Source of the DNA: Lachnospiraceae bacterium
GTDB taxonomy: Bacteria; Bacillota; Clostridia; Lachnospirales; Lachnospiraceae
Direction of reading: 5' to 3'
Length of the DNA stretch: 11,648 nt
Assembly: GCA_003520205.1 (NCBI GenBank)
Contig: DOVG01000117.1
Span: forward strand, 1 to 11,648
Position 1 is the stretch's first letter. Each line of letters opens with the position of its first letter. Positions 1 to 7,452 of this stretch are shown here, in pieces. The notes beneath the pieces are model-generated. The model searched no databases and was not told the origin of the DNA. It saw only the letters and a program-made list of their open reading frames with translations. A program made the position numbers and the translations under genes.

Positions 1-171
1 GAAGAGGTTATAGAGACGCTGAAGCAGAATGTTGAAGATGGTGCTATGTCCGGATATATAGTGGATATGCTGATTAATAATTACGACAATATATACAGCA
101 TAAGGGAAAAAGAGGTTACAAAAGAAGGTGCTCGTTATTATGCTGCTGCTGTAGATGCGGAGGAGGTTTAG
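1..171 (+). CDS. C-terminal end of a probable HD-GYP/HD-domain regulator (partial)
   Basis: An open frame enters from the left edge and ends with TAG at 169-171, giving the last 56 residues of a longer protein. The segment is helical and acidic, with a stretch reading SGYIVDMLINNYDNIYSIRE followed by EGARYYAA. This resembles the helices that follow the HD-GYP core in c-di-GMP phosphodiesterase-type response regulators of Clostridia. The catalytic HD and GYP motifs lie outside the window, so the call rests on tail resemblance only. The stop is 4 bases before the next start codon, and the next gene's Shine-Dalgarno sequence lies inside this coding end, so the two genes are probably co-transcribed and translationally coupled. 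Confidence 0.45.
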   Translation, partial: EEVIETLKQNVEDGAMSGYIVDMLINNYDNIYSIREKEVTKEGARYYAAAVDAEEV

Positions 172-175
172 ATAT

Positions 176-1111
176 ATGAAAAAAAGACTGGTAACAAGAA
201 GTGATTTTGATGGTCTGGTTTGTGCTATGCTCCTTCGAGAGCTCGATATGATAGGAGATATAAAATTTGTTCATCCTAAGGATGTTCAGGATGGCAAGAT
301 AGATATATCTGAAAATGATATAACAACTAACCTGCCATTTGATCCAAGGGTAGGAATAGCTTTTGATCATCATGAAAGCGAGCTTATACGAAATAAAAAA
401 GAAGATTATGAAGGTAAATATATTATAGACGGTAATGCAAAGTCTGCCGCAAGAGTAGTATATGATTACTATGGAGGAAAAGACAGATTTACAAGAGTCT
501 CGGATGAGATAATGCTAGCTGTTGACAAAGGAGACAGTGCAGATTTTACCGAAGAAGAAATCCTTAATCCTACAGGATGGGTTCTTATGAATTTCCTTAT
601 GGACGCTCGTACAGGACTTGGAAGATTTCATGATTTCAGAATATCTAACTATGATCTTATGATGAAACTGATAGACTTCTGCGTAGATCATGATATAAAT
701 GATGTTCTGGAGCTTCCTGATGTAAAGGAAAGAGTGGATTTATATTTTGAACAGCAGGAGCTTTTCAAAGAACAGTTGAAGAAAATAACAACCATAGAAG
801 ATAAAGTGGCTGTAATAGATCTGAGAAATGAAGAAACCATATATGCAGGAAACAGATTTATGGTCTATGCAATGTGGCCTGAAATAGAACTGTCTGTTCA
901 TGTGGCATGGGGATTTAAGAAGCAGAATACAGCGGTTATGATAGGAAAGTCTATCATAAACAGAAATTCTGATTTTAATATCGGCGAGTTATGTCTGAGT
1001 TATGGTGGCGGTGGTCATGCAAATGCAGGAACATGTCAGTTAGATAATGATAAGATAGATGAGGAATTACCGGTAATTATAGATAAGCTCAACGGTAAGA
1101 TACCTGTATAG
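176..1111 (+). CDS. DHH/DHHA1-family phosphoesterase (exopolyphosphatase-like)
   Basis: A 311-residue protein of the DHH phosphoesterase superfamily, metal-dependent hydrolases that cleave polyphosphate, oligonucleotides or cyclic dinucleotides. Visible motifs: the N-terminal metal motif SDFDG (Asp10, Asp12), the signature DHH at residues 64-66, an Asp-rich AVDKGDSADF segment near 115-124, and the C-terminal DHHA1 motif GGGGHANAG near 277-285. The protein is predicted cytosolic, with no signal peptide or membrane segment. I chose ATG 176 because GGAGGAGG at 159-166 lies at good spacing; an in-frame ATG at 155 lies upstream of that site and would add seven unlikely basic residues. The length is right for a compact two-domain member. 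The substrate cannot be read from the sequence: exopolyphosphatase is the usual label, and nanoRNase or c-di-AMP phosphodiesterase activity is possible. Confidence 0.8.
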   Translation: MKKRLVTRSDFDGLVCAMLLRELDMIGDIKFVHPKDVQDGKIDISENDITTNLPFDPRVGIAFDHHESELIRNKKEDYEGKYIIDGNAKSAARVVYDYYGGKDRFTRVSDEIMLAVDKGDSADFTEEEILNPTGWVLMNFLMDARTGLGRFHDFRISNYDLMMKLIDFCVDHDINDVLELPDVKERVDLYFEQQELFKEQLKKITTIEDKVAVIDLRNEETIYAGNRFMVYAMWPEIELSVHVAWGFKKQNTAVMIGKSIINRNSDFNIGELCLSYGGGGHANAGTCQLDNDKIDEELPVIIDKLNGKIPV

Positions 1112-1136
1112 TATATTATATATAGAACTTAGGTAA

Positions 1137-1175
1137 GTCGCCCTTATAATTCAATTATAAGGGCGACTATTTTCT
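1137..1175 (+). terminator. Rho-independent terminator after the DHH gene
   Basis: A perfect 15-bp inverted repeat (arms 1137-1151 and 1153-1167, starting GTCGCCC and ending GGGCGAC) is separated by a single C and followed by TATTTTCT. The last AT pairs would open to form the loop. It ends only about 14 bases before the Shine-Dalgarno sequence of the MFS gene, so it could also work as an attenuator. Confidence 0.85.
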
Positions 1176-1194
1176 CAGGATGGAGAACTTTAGG

Positions 1195-2382
1195 ATGAGC
1201 GAATCAGTGAATTATAATCGAACAAAAACAGCCTGTTATCTGGGATTTGTTACTCAGGCAATAACAGCTAATTTTGTTCCACTGCTCTTTTTAACTTTTT
1301 ACAGGACATATGGAGTATCATATACAAAGCTTGCTTTTATTTCATTTACGTTCTTTTTGACGCAGCTTTTTGTTGATTTTATATGTGCAAAGTTCGTTGA
1401 TAAAATTGGATACAGAAAATGTATCATCGCAGCACATATTACATCAGGATTAGGACTTATAATGTTGGCTTTTGTTCCGGATATGTGTCCGGAACCTTAT
1501 GTGGGAATACTATTATGTGTTATGATTTATGCAGTCGGAAGCGGACTGATTGAAGTGCTTTGCAGTCCTATTATTGAAGCTTGTCCATTTGATAATAAAG
1601 ATAGTATGATGAGTTTACTGCATTCATTTTACTGTTGGGGGTCTGTAGGAACCATAATGCTCTCAACAATTTTTTTTATGATTTTTGGAGTTGATCATTG
1701 GAGGATACTTACTTGTCTATGGGCGATTATTCCGCTGTATAATATTTATAATTTCGCTACTTGTCCTATAAAGACTATTGTTGAGGATGGAAATGGAATG
1801 ACAATACTCCAGCTGTGTAAAACAGGTATATTCTGGTTATTTATCTTGCTGATGATAGGTGCCGGTGCATCGGAAATAGCTATGTCTCAATGGGCATCAG
1901 CTTTTGTAGAGTCATCCCTGGGTGTTAACAAAGTAGTGGGAGACTTATTAGGACCTTGTGGTTTTGCTGTATTTATGGGTATCAGTCGTTTACTGTATGG
2001 CAGGTATGGTGATAAAGTTGATTTGTACCGTTTTATGATAATATCAGGTATTCTCTGCCTGTTAAGCTATCTTTTGGCGGCTTTTGCAATATGGCCGGTT
2101 ATGGGACTGATAGGCTGTATGTTGTGTGGATTTTCGGTTGGAATCATGTGGCCGGGTTCGATTAGCATAGCATCTTCAAAACTTACAAAGGGTGGTACGG
2201 CATTATTTGCATTTCTGGCTTTGGCCGGAGATCTGGGAGGAGCGGTAGGACCTTCGCTTGTAGGAAATCTTTCTCAACAGTTTGGAGAGAATATAAAGAA
2301 CGGAATCCTGGGATGCATTTGTTTCCCGATAATATTAGTGATATGTACTGTTATCGTGAAGAAAAAACGATCAAACAACTGA
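1195..2382 (+). CDS. MFS transporter, 12 predicted membrane segments
   Basis: A 395-residue major facilitator superfamily permease of the cytoplasmic membrane. About twelve hydrophobic helices are visible. The loop after helix 2 carries the MFS motif A variant FVDKIGYRKC, and the matching loop in the second half reads RLLYGRYGDKVDLYR, the expected internal pseudo-repeat. The C-terminus is basic (VKKKRSNN), consistent with a cytoplasmic end. Start choice: ATG 1195 has GGAG at 1182-1185 with 9-base spacing, whereas in-frame ATG 1180 has no usable ribosome site and would overlap that GGAG. The gene sits 27 bases beyond a strong terminator and 18 bases before the acetyltransferase-like gene, so these two form an operon. 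The substrate is not identifiable; sugar/proton symporters and drug exporters both fit. Confidence 0.8.
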   Translation: MSESVNYNRTKTACYLGFVTQAITANFVPLLFLTFYRTYGVSYTKLAFISFTFFLTQLFVDFICAKFVDKIGYRKCIIAAHITSGLGLIMLAFVPDMCPEPYVGILLCVMIYAVGSGLIEVLCSPIIEACPFDNKDSMMSLLHSFYCWGSVGTIMLSTIFFMIFGVDHWRILTCLWAIIPLYNIYNFATCPIKTIVEDGNGMTILQLCKTGIFWLFILLMIGAGASEIAMSQWASAFVESSLGVNKVVGDLLGPCGFAVFMGISRLLYGRYGDKVDLYRFMIISGILCLLSYLLAAFAIWPVMGLIGCMLCGFSVGIMWPGSISIASSKLTKGGTALFAFLALAGDLGGAVGPSLVGNLSQQFGENIKNGILGCICFPIILVICTVIVKKKRSNN

Positions 2383-2400
2383 TAGAGAGTAAGGTAATAT

Positions 2401-3459
2401 ATGAAAAAAATTCAAGATATAACAATTGGAACAGAAAGTGTCCTTCTAAAAAATCAGGAAAGCAATGTAGAGCGGCGTTTTATTCTGAGACCTTTCAAAA
2501 AGGGCGATGAGACCGGAATGATTGAGTGTATCAGGGATGAATACGGAAACAGTTATTTTAAAAAGAAATTCTATAACCCTGACTGGATAATTAAAGAGTC
2601 TACAGGTGATAATTACAGTTTTTTTGTAGTTGAATCTGAGAGTAAGATAGCAGGGGTTATGATACTGACATTTTTTCCTGGTGAATCATATATTGAACCT
2701 GCAACACAGATTATAAAAAAAGAGTTTCGCGGATATGGTGTTTCTGTTATTCTGACACGGTATATTTTTTCTATAGTAGAACAACTAGAACCTTCGGCTA
2801 TTTATGGACTGGCGGTAACATTTCATGATATTACCCAAAAGGCTGGTAATCGGCTCGGTATGACAGCAGTAGGATTTAGACTTGGCACTTTCCTGACATC
2901 TAAGATGGAAAACAGTTATGTGAAAGGAAGATGTGTCAAACATTCGGAAGTTATTATGGTAAGAGCCGCTGCTAAGAAAAATGCGGGAACAGTATACCTT
3001 CCGGAAGATATTTCGGATTTTGCAGGGAAAATATATAAAAAGCTGGGAGTTGAGTTTAGTATAGTAACAGAGGGAGAACCACAGAAATCAGTTCCCGAAG
3101 AAAGGTGTGAATTTACTGTCACAGCTGATGATGTCCAGCAATTTGTTACAGTAAAGCTTTCAAAAACCGGTTCGGATCTAAAAGAACAGATGAAAAATCT
3201 TATAGATAAATATAAAGGAAAAGGGTATTGGACCATTCAGATTAATTTACTATGTGATACTCCAGCAGTTTTTAAGGACTACGACTCATTACGTGAAATT
3301 GGCTTTTACTTTACAGGACTTAAACCTCTGTGTAGTGACAGGGAACAATTCTATATGCAATGGATAGACGAGTGGCCGCTTATAATGGAGGATTATGTCC
3401 TCACGGATTCCTTTAAAGAAGTAAGGGATGAGATAGGCAAAAAGCTTCGAGCTCTGTAG
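2401..3459 (+). CDS. GNAT-family acetyltransferase-like protein with a second degenerate GNAT-like half
   Basis: A 352-residue cytosolic protein. Residues about 25-175 form a GNAT N-acetyltransferase domain: the opening strand FILRPFKKGDETGMIECI, a central strand ending in AGVMILTFF, and an acetyl-CoA-binding motif A variant in KKEFRGYGVSVIL. The C-terminal part, about 235-345, contains INLLCDTPAVFKDYDSLREI, then GFYFTGLKPL, then QFYMQWI. This resembles the closing strands of a second GNAT fold found in two-domain proteins of this kind, although its cofactor motif is not visible. Start ATG 2401 follows a weak AAGG ribosome site, 18 bases after the MFS stop. Acyl acceptor unknown. The stop codon sits inside the terminator stem. 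Confidence 0.7.
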   Translation: MKKIQDITIGTESVLLKNQESNVERRFILRPFKKGDETGMIECIRDEYGNSYFKKKFYNPDWIIKESTGDNYSFFVVESESKIAGVMILTFFPGESYIEPATQIIKKEFRGYGVSVILTRYIFSIVEQLEPSAIYGLAVTFHDITQKAGNRLGMTAVGFRLGTFLTSKMENSYVKGRCVKHSEVIMVRAAAKKNAGTVYLPEDISDFAGKIYKKLGVEFSIVTEGEPQKSVPEERCEFTVTADDVQQFVTVKLSKTGSDLKEQMKNLIDKYKGKGYWTIQINLLCDTPAVFKDYDSLREIGFYFTGLKPLCSDREQFYMQWIDEWPLIMEDYVLTDSFKEVRDEIGKKLRAL

Positions 3460-3478
3460 GGGACAGAGTCGAAGCTTT
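3441..3478. terminator. Bidirectional terminator between convergent genes
   Basis: Arms 3441-3457 and 3463-3478 pair AAAGCTTCGA with TCGAAGCTTT and CTCTGT with ACAGAG, with one bulged G. The stop codon TAG of the plus-strand gene (3457-3459) begins at the end of the left arm. On the minus strand the stem is followed by a T run (the complement of the A run at 3440-3443); on the plus strand it is followed by the weaker TTTAATTATAAT. The position suits convergent genes. Confidence 0.75.
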
Positions 3479-3523
3479 AATTATAATAACACATTTAAAA
3501 GGAGGTAACCTTTAAATATCTGA

Positions 3524-3853
3524 TTAATTGGATGTATCAATTGTTTCATCTTCCGTAACAGGAACGATTTCTCCATTTACAACTGCGAGTTCTCCCAGCT
3601 CATCGAGTACTTCAGATCTGTAAGTAAGCTCCTGAACATCCTGGAATCCAACGAATAGAAGAAGCTCTATGGCGTCTCTGTTGAAGAATACCAGATCATC
3701 ACCGCTTGATATACCTTCGGGATATATACACCCGACATAGTCATATATATCATTTTTTCCATCAGGTACAACAATTCTACCGCAAATCATTACATCTCTT
3801 TCAGTATCAGCAAGTCTTACAACAGACCCTATTGGTAATAAATCTTTATACAT
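3524..3853 (-). CDS. DUF4176 domain protein
   Basis: A 109-residue acidic protein. Residues 5-85 match the DUF4176 pattern: LLPIGSVVRL near the start, then VMICGRIVV, then YDYVGCIYPEGI, then a FFNRDAIELLLFVGFQD segment. DUF4176 proteins are small cytosolic proteins of Firmicutes often encoded beside type VII secretion (ESX/Yuk) genes and LXG-type toxins; their biochemical role is not settled. Its ATG (3853-3851) overlaps the TAA of the upstream 702-residue gene by one base (TAATG), and a GAGGA ribosome site lies inside that gene's end, so the two are translationally coupled. This points to a partner such as chaperone, adaptor or immunity protein, which is inference. The acidic tail (EDETIDTSN) contrasts with its partner's strongly basic tail. 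Confidence 0.75.
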   Translation of the reverse strand: MYKDLLPIGSVVRLADTERDVMICGRIVVPDGKNDIYDYVGCIYPEGISSGDDLVFFNRDAIELLLFVGFQDVQELTYRSEVLDELGELAVVNGEIVPVTEDETIDTSN

Positions 3854-5961
3854 TACAGCTTCCTCACTTTCTTTTCTTTGAGTGTATTTGATCTTTTAAT
3901 TTGATTATTACTGTTTATATTTTTATCATTGTTTCCGACAGACATTCGTCCTTTTTTATCTTCGAGGAGTTTTTTTCGTTTCTTTTCCTCTTTGAGAAGT
4001 TTTTCCTCTGCCTTTTTAGCTTTAAGAGTTTCTTTGGATATGGCTTTTCTTTTTTTCCAGTTTTTATATTTGATGGCAAGTCCGCTCCAGTCTACGCCCA
4101 GATATACACTGCCTCCAAGACCAAGTGCACCACCGAAACCAAGTTTAAATCCCTTATTAGGAATTACTTTGAATTGTCCTTCGATACCGGCAGCAATAGC
4201 TTTACCTTCCGTTTCAAAAGAAATCTTTACTCCGAAAATGCTGAAACCACCTGTTAGTTTACCATTAAATACAGCAGCACTTGCCTTGGCTTTTAAGTCG
4301 ATTCCAAATCCATCTGTCGTAGTATTGCCCTTATCGTCTGTCTCATGTATATGTCCTAAGTTCAGTCCGCCTTGTGCTTTTGCGTGACCTATATGACCTG
4401 AAACCTTTCCGTTTATACCTAAATCTTTACTACCGAATTTTGCTTTTGCAACTCCTCTTGCGCCGTAGACTTCGGCCGAAGCATTAGCTTCAATTCTTGA
4501 GCTTAGAGGATTCTTAAGTGAAAATCCAAATCCCACATTCCCGGATACCTTTCCTCCGAATACACCGACATGGGCACCGACGCTGAATTTTTTGTTTTCT
4601 GAACTATACTTAAGAGAGACTTTTCCAAGCTTCGCCTTAGTCATAACCGGCAGTTTTAGATTTGCGACCTTATCATTATTATATAAAGAAGGACGAGCTA
4701 TATTACCCTGCACGTTCAGGAATTTAAAGCCTCGCTTAAAGTTTTTCCCGACAGTTCTATTTATATAAGATTTTTCGCCGCGGTTATATAGTCCGATGCC
4801 CTGTGTTTTTTTACTGATGCCTAACTCTTCAAGACTACGTAAAGCATATGCTGCTTTTACATATTTGAAACGATTCTCGCTAGGTTTATATTCCTGTGGC
4901 AACTGAGGGTTTTCGAGGTTTATTTTCATTTCCTTCAGTTTAACCGCAAGCTCTTCTTTAGACATCTGGGATATATTTTTGACTGTTTTATATCCCATTT
5001 GGGTAAATTCAGGATTTGAATACATGGATATATTCGCATCCATGTGACGTCCTATCATTTCCAGAGTGGAGACCTTTTCACCCAGCTTTTCGAATTGCTC
5101 ATGAGTTAATCCCAGAGAAAGTCTGAGCTGATTGTAATAACGCTGATGTTTTTCGTCGCCCTCTTTACATTTGTTTGCCCAATTATATATATCAACAACC
5201 TGACGTATCTTGTAGCGGTTATTAGAATATAGATTTAAGAATTCTTCGCTGTTGTTATATGTCAGTAGCTCAAGACGGTGCAGATTATTGATTTCTTTGA
5301 ATTCATCCCTGATTTGTTTTATGGTAACATTTTTGCCCCAAAATGAATTCTTGACAGCCTTGCTGTATTGTTTTTTGAACTGTACAGCTTTTCTATGAAA
5401 ATTCAGAATTTCCATCTTAGGGGAAGCGTTTTTTATAAAATCATTCAGATTATCTGCAATTTCTGATGCATTCAGATTAGAACCGCCAAGTATTTCTTCA
5501 ATCTTCTTGAATTCGGATGATATTACTCTTGGCTCTTTTTTTGCATCTTCCATGTCAGCATCTATGACAGGCTTCATAGCGGATAGAGCAAAAATATTCA
5601 GATCAGACGCAGCCTTAAGTCTTGTGTACTTATCACCGGTTGCGGCAATGATTCCTTTTCTGCTGTCACCATGAAGAGTATAAGGATTTGTTTTATCATG
5701 CTCTTTTGCGTTTTCGTAAAGAATAGCTTTCTGACGCATATCTTCCATGACAGTATTAAGGCGTTTAAGATGCTCTTCGCTTAATCCTTCATAGCTGAAG
5801 TAAATTGTGAGAAGATTTCTGCACGTTGTGGCTGCATTATAAAGCTCTTCGTTTTCTTTACTGTAGTTAGCGCTTATCACGGCTCCTCCGCCGGTGTGAA
5901 GATCTTTTCGCAATTTGTCAATAGTTTCAATCCAGTTGTTTAATTGATTTTTTGAAATCAT
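3853..5961 (-). CDS. Large helical plus glycine-rich repeat protein, candidate type VII/polymorphic-toxin-like cargo
   Basis: A 702-residue protein not assigned to a named family. Residues 1-400 are mostly charged amphipathic helix, with no signal peptide and no obvious LXG or WXG motif. Residues about 440-632 are rich in Gly, Ala and Lys and form short alternating strands of the type GAHVGVFGGKVSGNVGFGF, repeated with variation (KVSGHIGHAKAQGGLNLG, GKLTGGFSIFGVKISFETEG, GGALGLGGSVYLGVDWSGL). Such segments occur in secreted polymorphic toxins and in glycine-zipper, membrane-acting type VII substrates; that similarity is by eye. Residues 633-702 are an extremely basic Lys/Arg/Glu tail. ATG 5961 has a clear GAGGAAAG ribosome site. 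DUF4176 follows with a one-base overlap. No recognised nuclease or protease active site is visible, and no secretion machinery lies in the window. Confidence 0.6.
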   Translation of the reverse strand: MISKNQLNNWIETIDKLRKDLHTGGGAVISANYSKENEELYNAATTCRNLLTIYFSYEGLSEEHLKRLNTVMEDMRQKAILYENAKEHDKTNPYTLHGDSRKGIIAATGDKYTRLKAASDLNIFALSAMKPVIDADMEDAKKEPRVISSEFKKIEEILGGSNLNASEIADNLNDFIKNASPKMEILNFHRKAVQFKKQYSKAVKNSFWGKNVTIKQIRDEFKEINNLHRLELLTYNNSEEFLNLYSNNRYKIRQVVDIYNWANKCKEGDEKHQRYYNQLRLSLGLTHEQFEKLGEKVSTLEMIGRHMDANISMYSNPEFTQMGYKTVKNISQMSKEELAVKLKEMKINLENPQLPQEYKPSENRFKYVKAAYALRSLEELGISKKTQGIGLYNRGEKSYINRTVGKNFKRGFKFLNVQGNIARPSLYNNDKVANLKLPVMTKAKLGKVSLKYSSENKKFSVGAHVGVFGGKVSGNVGFGFSLKNPLSSRIEANASAEVYGARGVAKAKFGSKDLGINGKVSGHIGHAKAQGGLNLGHIHETDDKGNTTTDGFGIDLKAKASAAVFNGKLTGGFSIFGVKISFETEGKAIAAGIEGQFKVIPNKGFKLGFGGALGLGGSVYLGVDWSGLAIKYKNWKKRKAISKETLKAKKAEEKLLKEEKKRKKLLEDKKGRMSVGNNDKNINSNNQIKRSNTLKEKKVRKL

Positions 5962-6023
5962 AGAACTTTCCTCATATGGTGTTAAAAGGTATCTTTGACA
6001 CCCAAATCACTAAGTATGTAAGT

Positions 6024-6057
6024 ATTATATAAGCTGAAGTGCAACATAAGTGCAACA
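6024..6057 (-). promoter_or_regulatory. Putative promoter of the 702-residue gene with tandem upstream repeats
   Basis: On the minus strand a perfect TATAAT lies at 6029-6024, 62 bases before the start codon. Upstream are two exact copies of TGTTGCACTT (6057-6048 and 6046-6037) with an 11-base period, one helical turn. The TTGCAC within the distal copy could act as a -35, but the spacing of 20 is too long and no other -35 is convincing. This layout suggests an activator-dependent promoter. Confidence 0.45.
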
Positions 6058-6079
6058 AAAATAAAAATAACTTATAGCA

Positions 6080-6172
6080 AAGTAAAATCAAATCAAATGG
6101 GATAATTATTGACAATATTGCCTAATTAAAGTAAAGTTTACTTAAACGCTTAACTGATTAAGTAAAATCAAA
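6080..6172 (+). repeat. Repeated AAGTAAA half-sites around the LacI promoter
   Basis: The 13-mer AAGTAAAATCAAA occurs exactly at 6080-6092 and 6160-6172. Between them lies the palindrome 6129-6143 made of two opposed AAGTAAA halves. This gives four AAGTAAA half-sites, three forward and one inverted, in 93 bases flanking and covering one promoter. Confidence 0.55.
6109..6153 (+). promoter_or_regulatory. Promoter and operators of the LacI-family gene
   Basis: A consensus -35 TTGACA (6109-6114) is followed after 17 bases by TAAAGT (6132-6137). The 15-bp perfect palindrome AAGTAAA-G-TTTACTT (6129-6143) covers this -10. Overlapping its right edge is TTAAACGCTTAA (6142-6153), a near-palindrome centred on CG as in LacI-family operators. 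Both sites are placed to block transcription of the downstream regulator, so autoregulation is likely. Confidence 0.6.
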
Positions 6173-6203
6173 ATATAGAAGCTAAAAAAGAAGGGTATTA
6201 AGA

Positions 6204-7205
6204 ATGCAGACTAAAAAAGTTACCATGAAGGACATAGCACAGGAGCTGGATGTAAGTATAGTTACGGTATCGAAAGCTCTGGCTGACAAGGAGGGGGTTG
6301 GTGATGAACTCCGGGAGCAGATAAAAGAAAAAGCAAGAGAACTTGGTTACGTATTTAAGAAGAGTCAGGTGAATTCCACAACAAGTATGCGTGTAGGGGT
6401 TATAATAGCAGAAAGATATGTGGGAGATAATTCATTTTACCTGAACATTTACCAGAAGCTTCTCTATGAACTTGCTCGTAAGGGGATGATGGGAATCCTT
6501 GAAGTAGTAAGAGATAACGATGAACGACAGGGTAAGCTGCCGAGTCTTATATCGCTTGACAGTGTGGAACAGATAATAGTACTTGGTGAAACATACAGAA
6601 CATTTCTTGAGAGTCTTGAAAAAACCGGTAAGAGTATCATATTGTTTGACTTTGAAAATGAGGACTTTGATTTTGATGCTGTTGTTGGTGACAATGTAAA
6701 TGGCGGATATCTTATGACCAGATATCTGTTCAAACAGGGCTATGAAGATATAGGATTTGTTGGTAATTTCAGGAGTACAAGAAGTATCCTGGATAGATTT
6801 CTGGGATATAGAAAGTATCTTATAATGAAGGAGATACCTTATAAAGAAGAGAATCTGGTGCTTGATAGAGATGATGACGGGCGGATTATAGATATAGTAC
6901 TTCCGGATAAACTGCCTCAGGCATTCTTCTGTAACTGCGATTCTGTAGCACATAAATGTATTGACCTTCTTAAAGAAAGAGGACTTAGAGTTCCGGAAGA
7001 TATAGCGGTTGTGGGTTACGATGATTATGATATGCAGAGTGGCAGTGACTACAAAATAACGACTTACAGGGTTAATATTCATGAAATGATAAATCAGTGT
7101 ATTAATATAATTGTGCAGCGGTCTGAAAATCCTGACTATAGACATGGAACAACAGTTTCTTATGGAAGATTAATAGAAAGGGAAACAGGCAGTAAAAAGA
7201 AATAA
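6204..7205 (+). CDS. LacI-family transcriptional regulator
   Basis: A 333-residue DNA-binding repressor. Residues 6-50 form the LacI helix-turn-helix (VTMKDIAQELDVSIVTVSKA), followed by a periplasmic-binding-protein-like sensor domain from about residue 62, with the typical core strand VGVII, the VGDNVNGGYLMTRYL segment, and the C-terminal PEDIAVVGYDDYDM. The hinge between the domains (GYVFKKSQVNSTTSM) lacks the usual PNxxARxL helix with the leucine that enters the operator centre, so DNA recognition may differ from LacI or PurR. The start ATG 6204 has an AAGAAGGG ribosome site. The gene has its own promoter with overlapping palindromes and precedes the GH130 gene, so control of mannoside use is likely; the effector sugar is unknown. 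Confidence 0.85.
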   Translation: MQTKKVTMKDIAQELDVSIVTVSKALADKEGVGDELREQIKEKARELGYVFKKSQVNSTTSMRVGVIIAERYVGDNSFYLNIYQKLLYELARKGMMGILEVVRDNDERQGKLPSLISLDSVEQIIVLGETYRTFLESLEKTGKSIILFDFENEDFDFDAVVGDNVNGGYLMTRYLFKQGYEDIGFVGNFRSTRSILDRFLGYRKYLIMKEIPYKEENLVLDRDDDGRIIDIVLPDKLPQAFFCNCDSVAHKCIDLLKERGLRVPEDIAVVGYDDYDMQSGSDYKITTYRVNIHEMINQCINIIVQRSENPDYRHGTTVSYGRLIERETGSKKK

Positions 7206-7300
7206 AAAGAATACACAATAATAAAATTAAGTTAATTCATAATTTTAAAATAATTAAATTTAAGAAAAAATTATTTAAAATTTAGTTAAAAAACTATTGT

Positions 7301-7365
7301 AATAGCATTACAGATGTGGTATATTTCACCTATAAGTGAAATCCTCCTCTGTGATGCTATTTTTT
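7301..7365 (+). terminator. Branched Rho-independent terminator between the LacI and GH130 genes
   Basis: A 14-bp stem pairs AATAGCATTACAGA (7301-7314) with TCTGTGATGCTATT (7348-7361), with one U-G wobble, and runs into a six-T tract (7360-7365). Inside the loop is a second perfect hairpin, ATTTCAC (7323-7329) with GTGAAAT (7336-7342). The region from 7206 to 7300 is extremely AT-rich and holds no recognisable gene. No convincing promoter was found between 7366 and 7440. Confidence 0.8.
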
Positions 7366-7452
7366 GGTTTTGGCGTGTTTTATACACAAAGAGACCAGAA
7401 AATGCCTTCAGAGGTAAACTAAATCTTAATAAAATAAACGAGGTATTAAGTT

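Noticed and set aside
3498..3517. AAGGAGGT, a perfect Shine-Dalgarno sequence on the plus strand
   Set aside because: No start codon lies at proper spacing; the nearest ATG (3531) is over 20 bases away. It sits in a small AAAGG/CCTTT hairpin downstream of the minus-strand pair and may be only a terminator accessory.
3901..4387. Plus-strand frames opposite the end of the 702-residue gene
   Set aside because: They are antisense products of the glycine- and lysine-rich coding region, giving Phe/Ser/Pro-rich peptides without ribosome sites or recognisable domains.
6432..7145. A 237-residue minus-strand frame opposite the LacI gene
   Set aside because: It lies opposite an unmistakable LacI-family coding sequence, has no family resemblance, and its composition matches the antisense of AT-rich codons.
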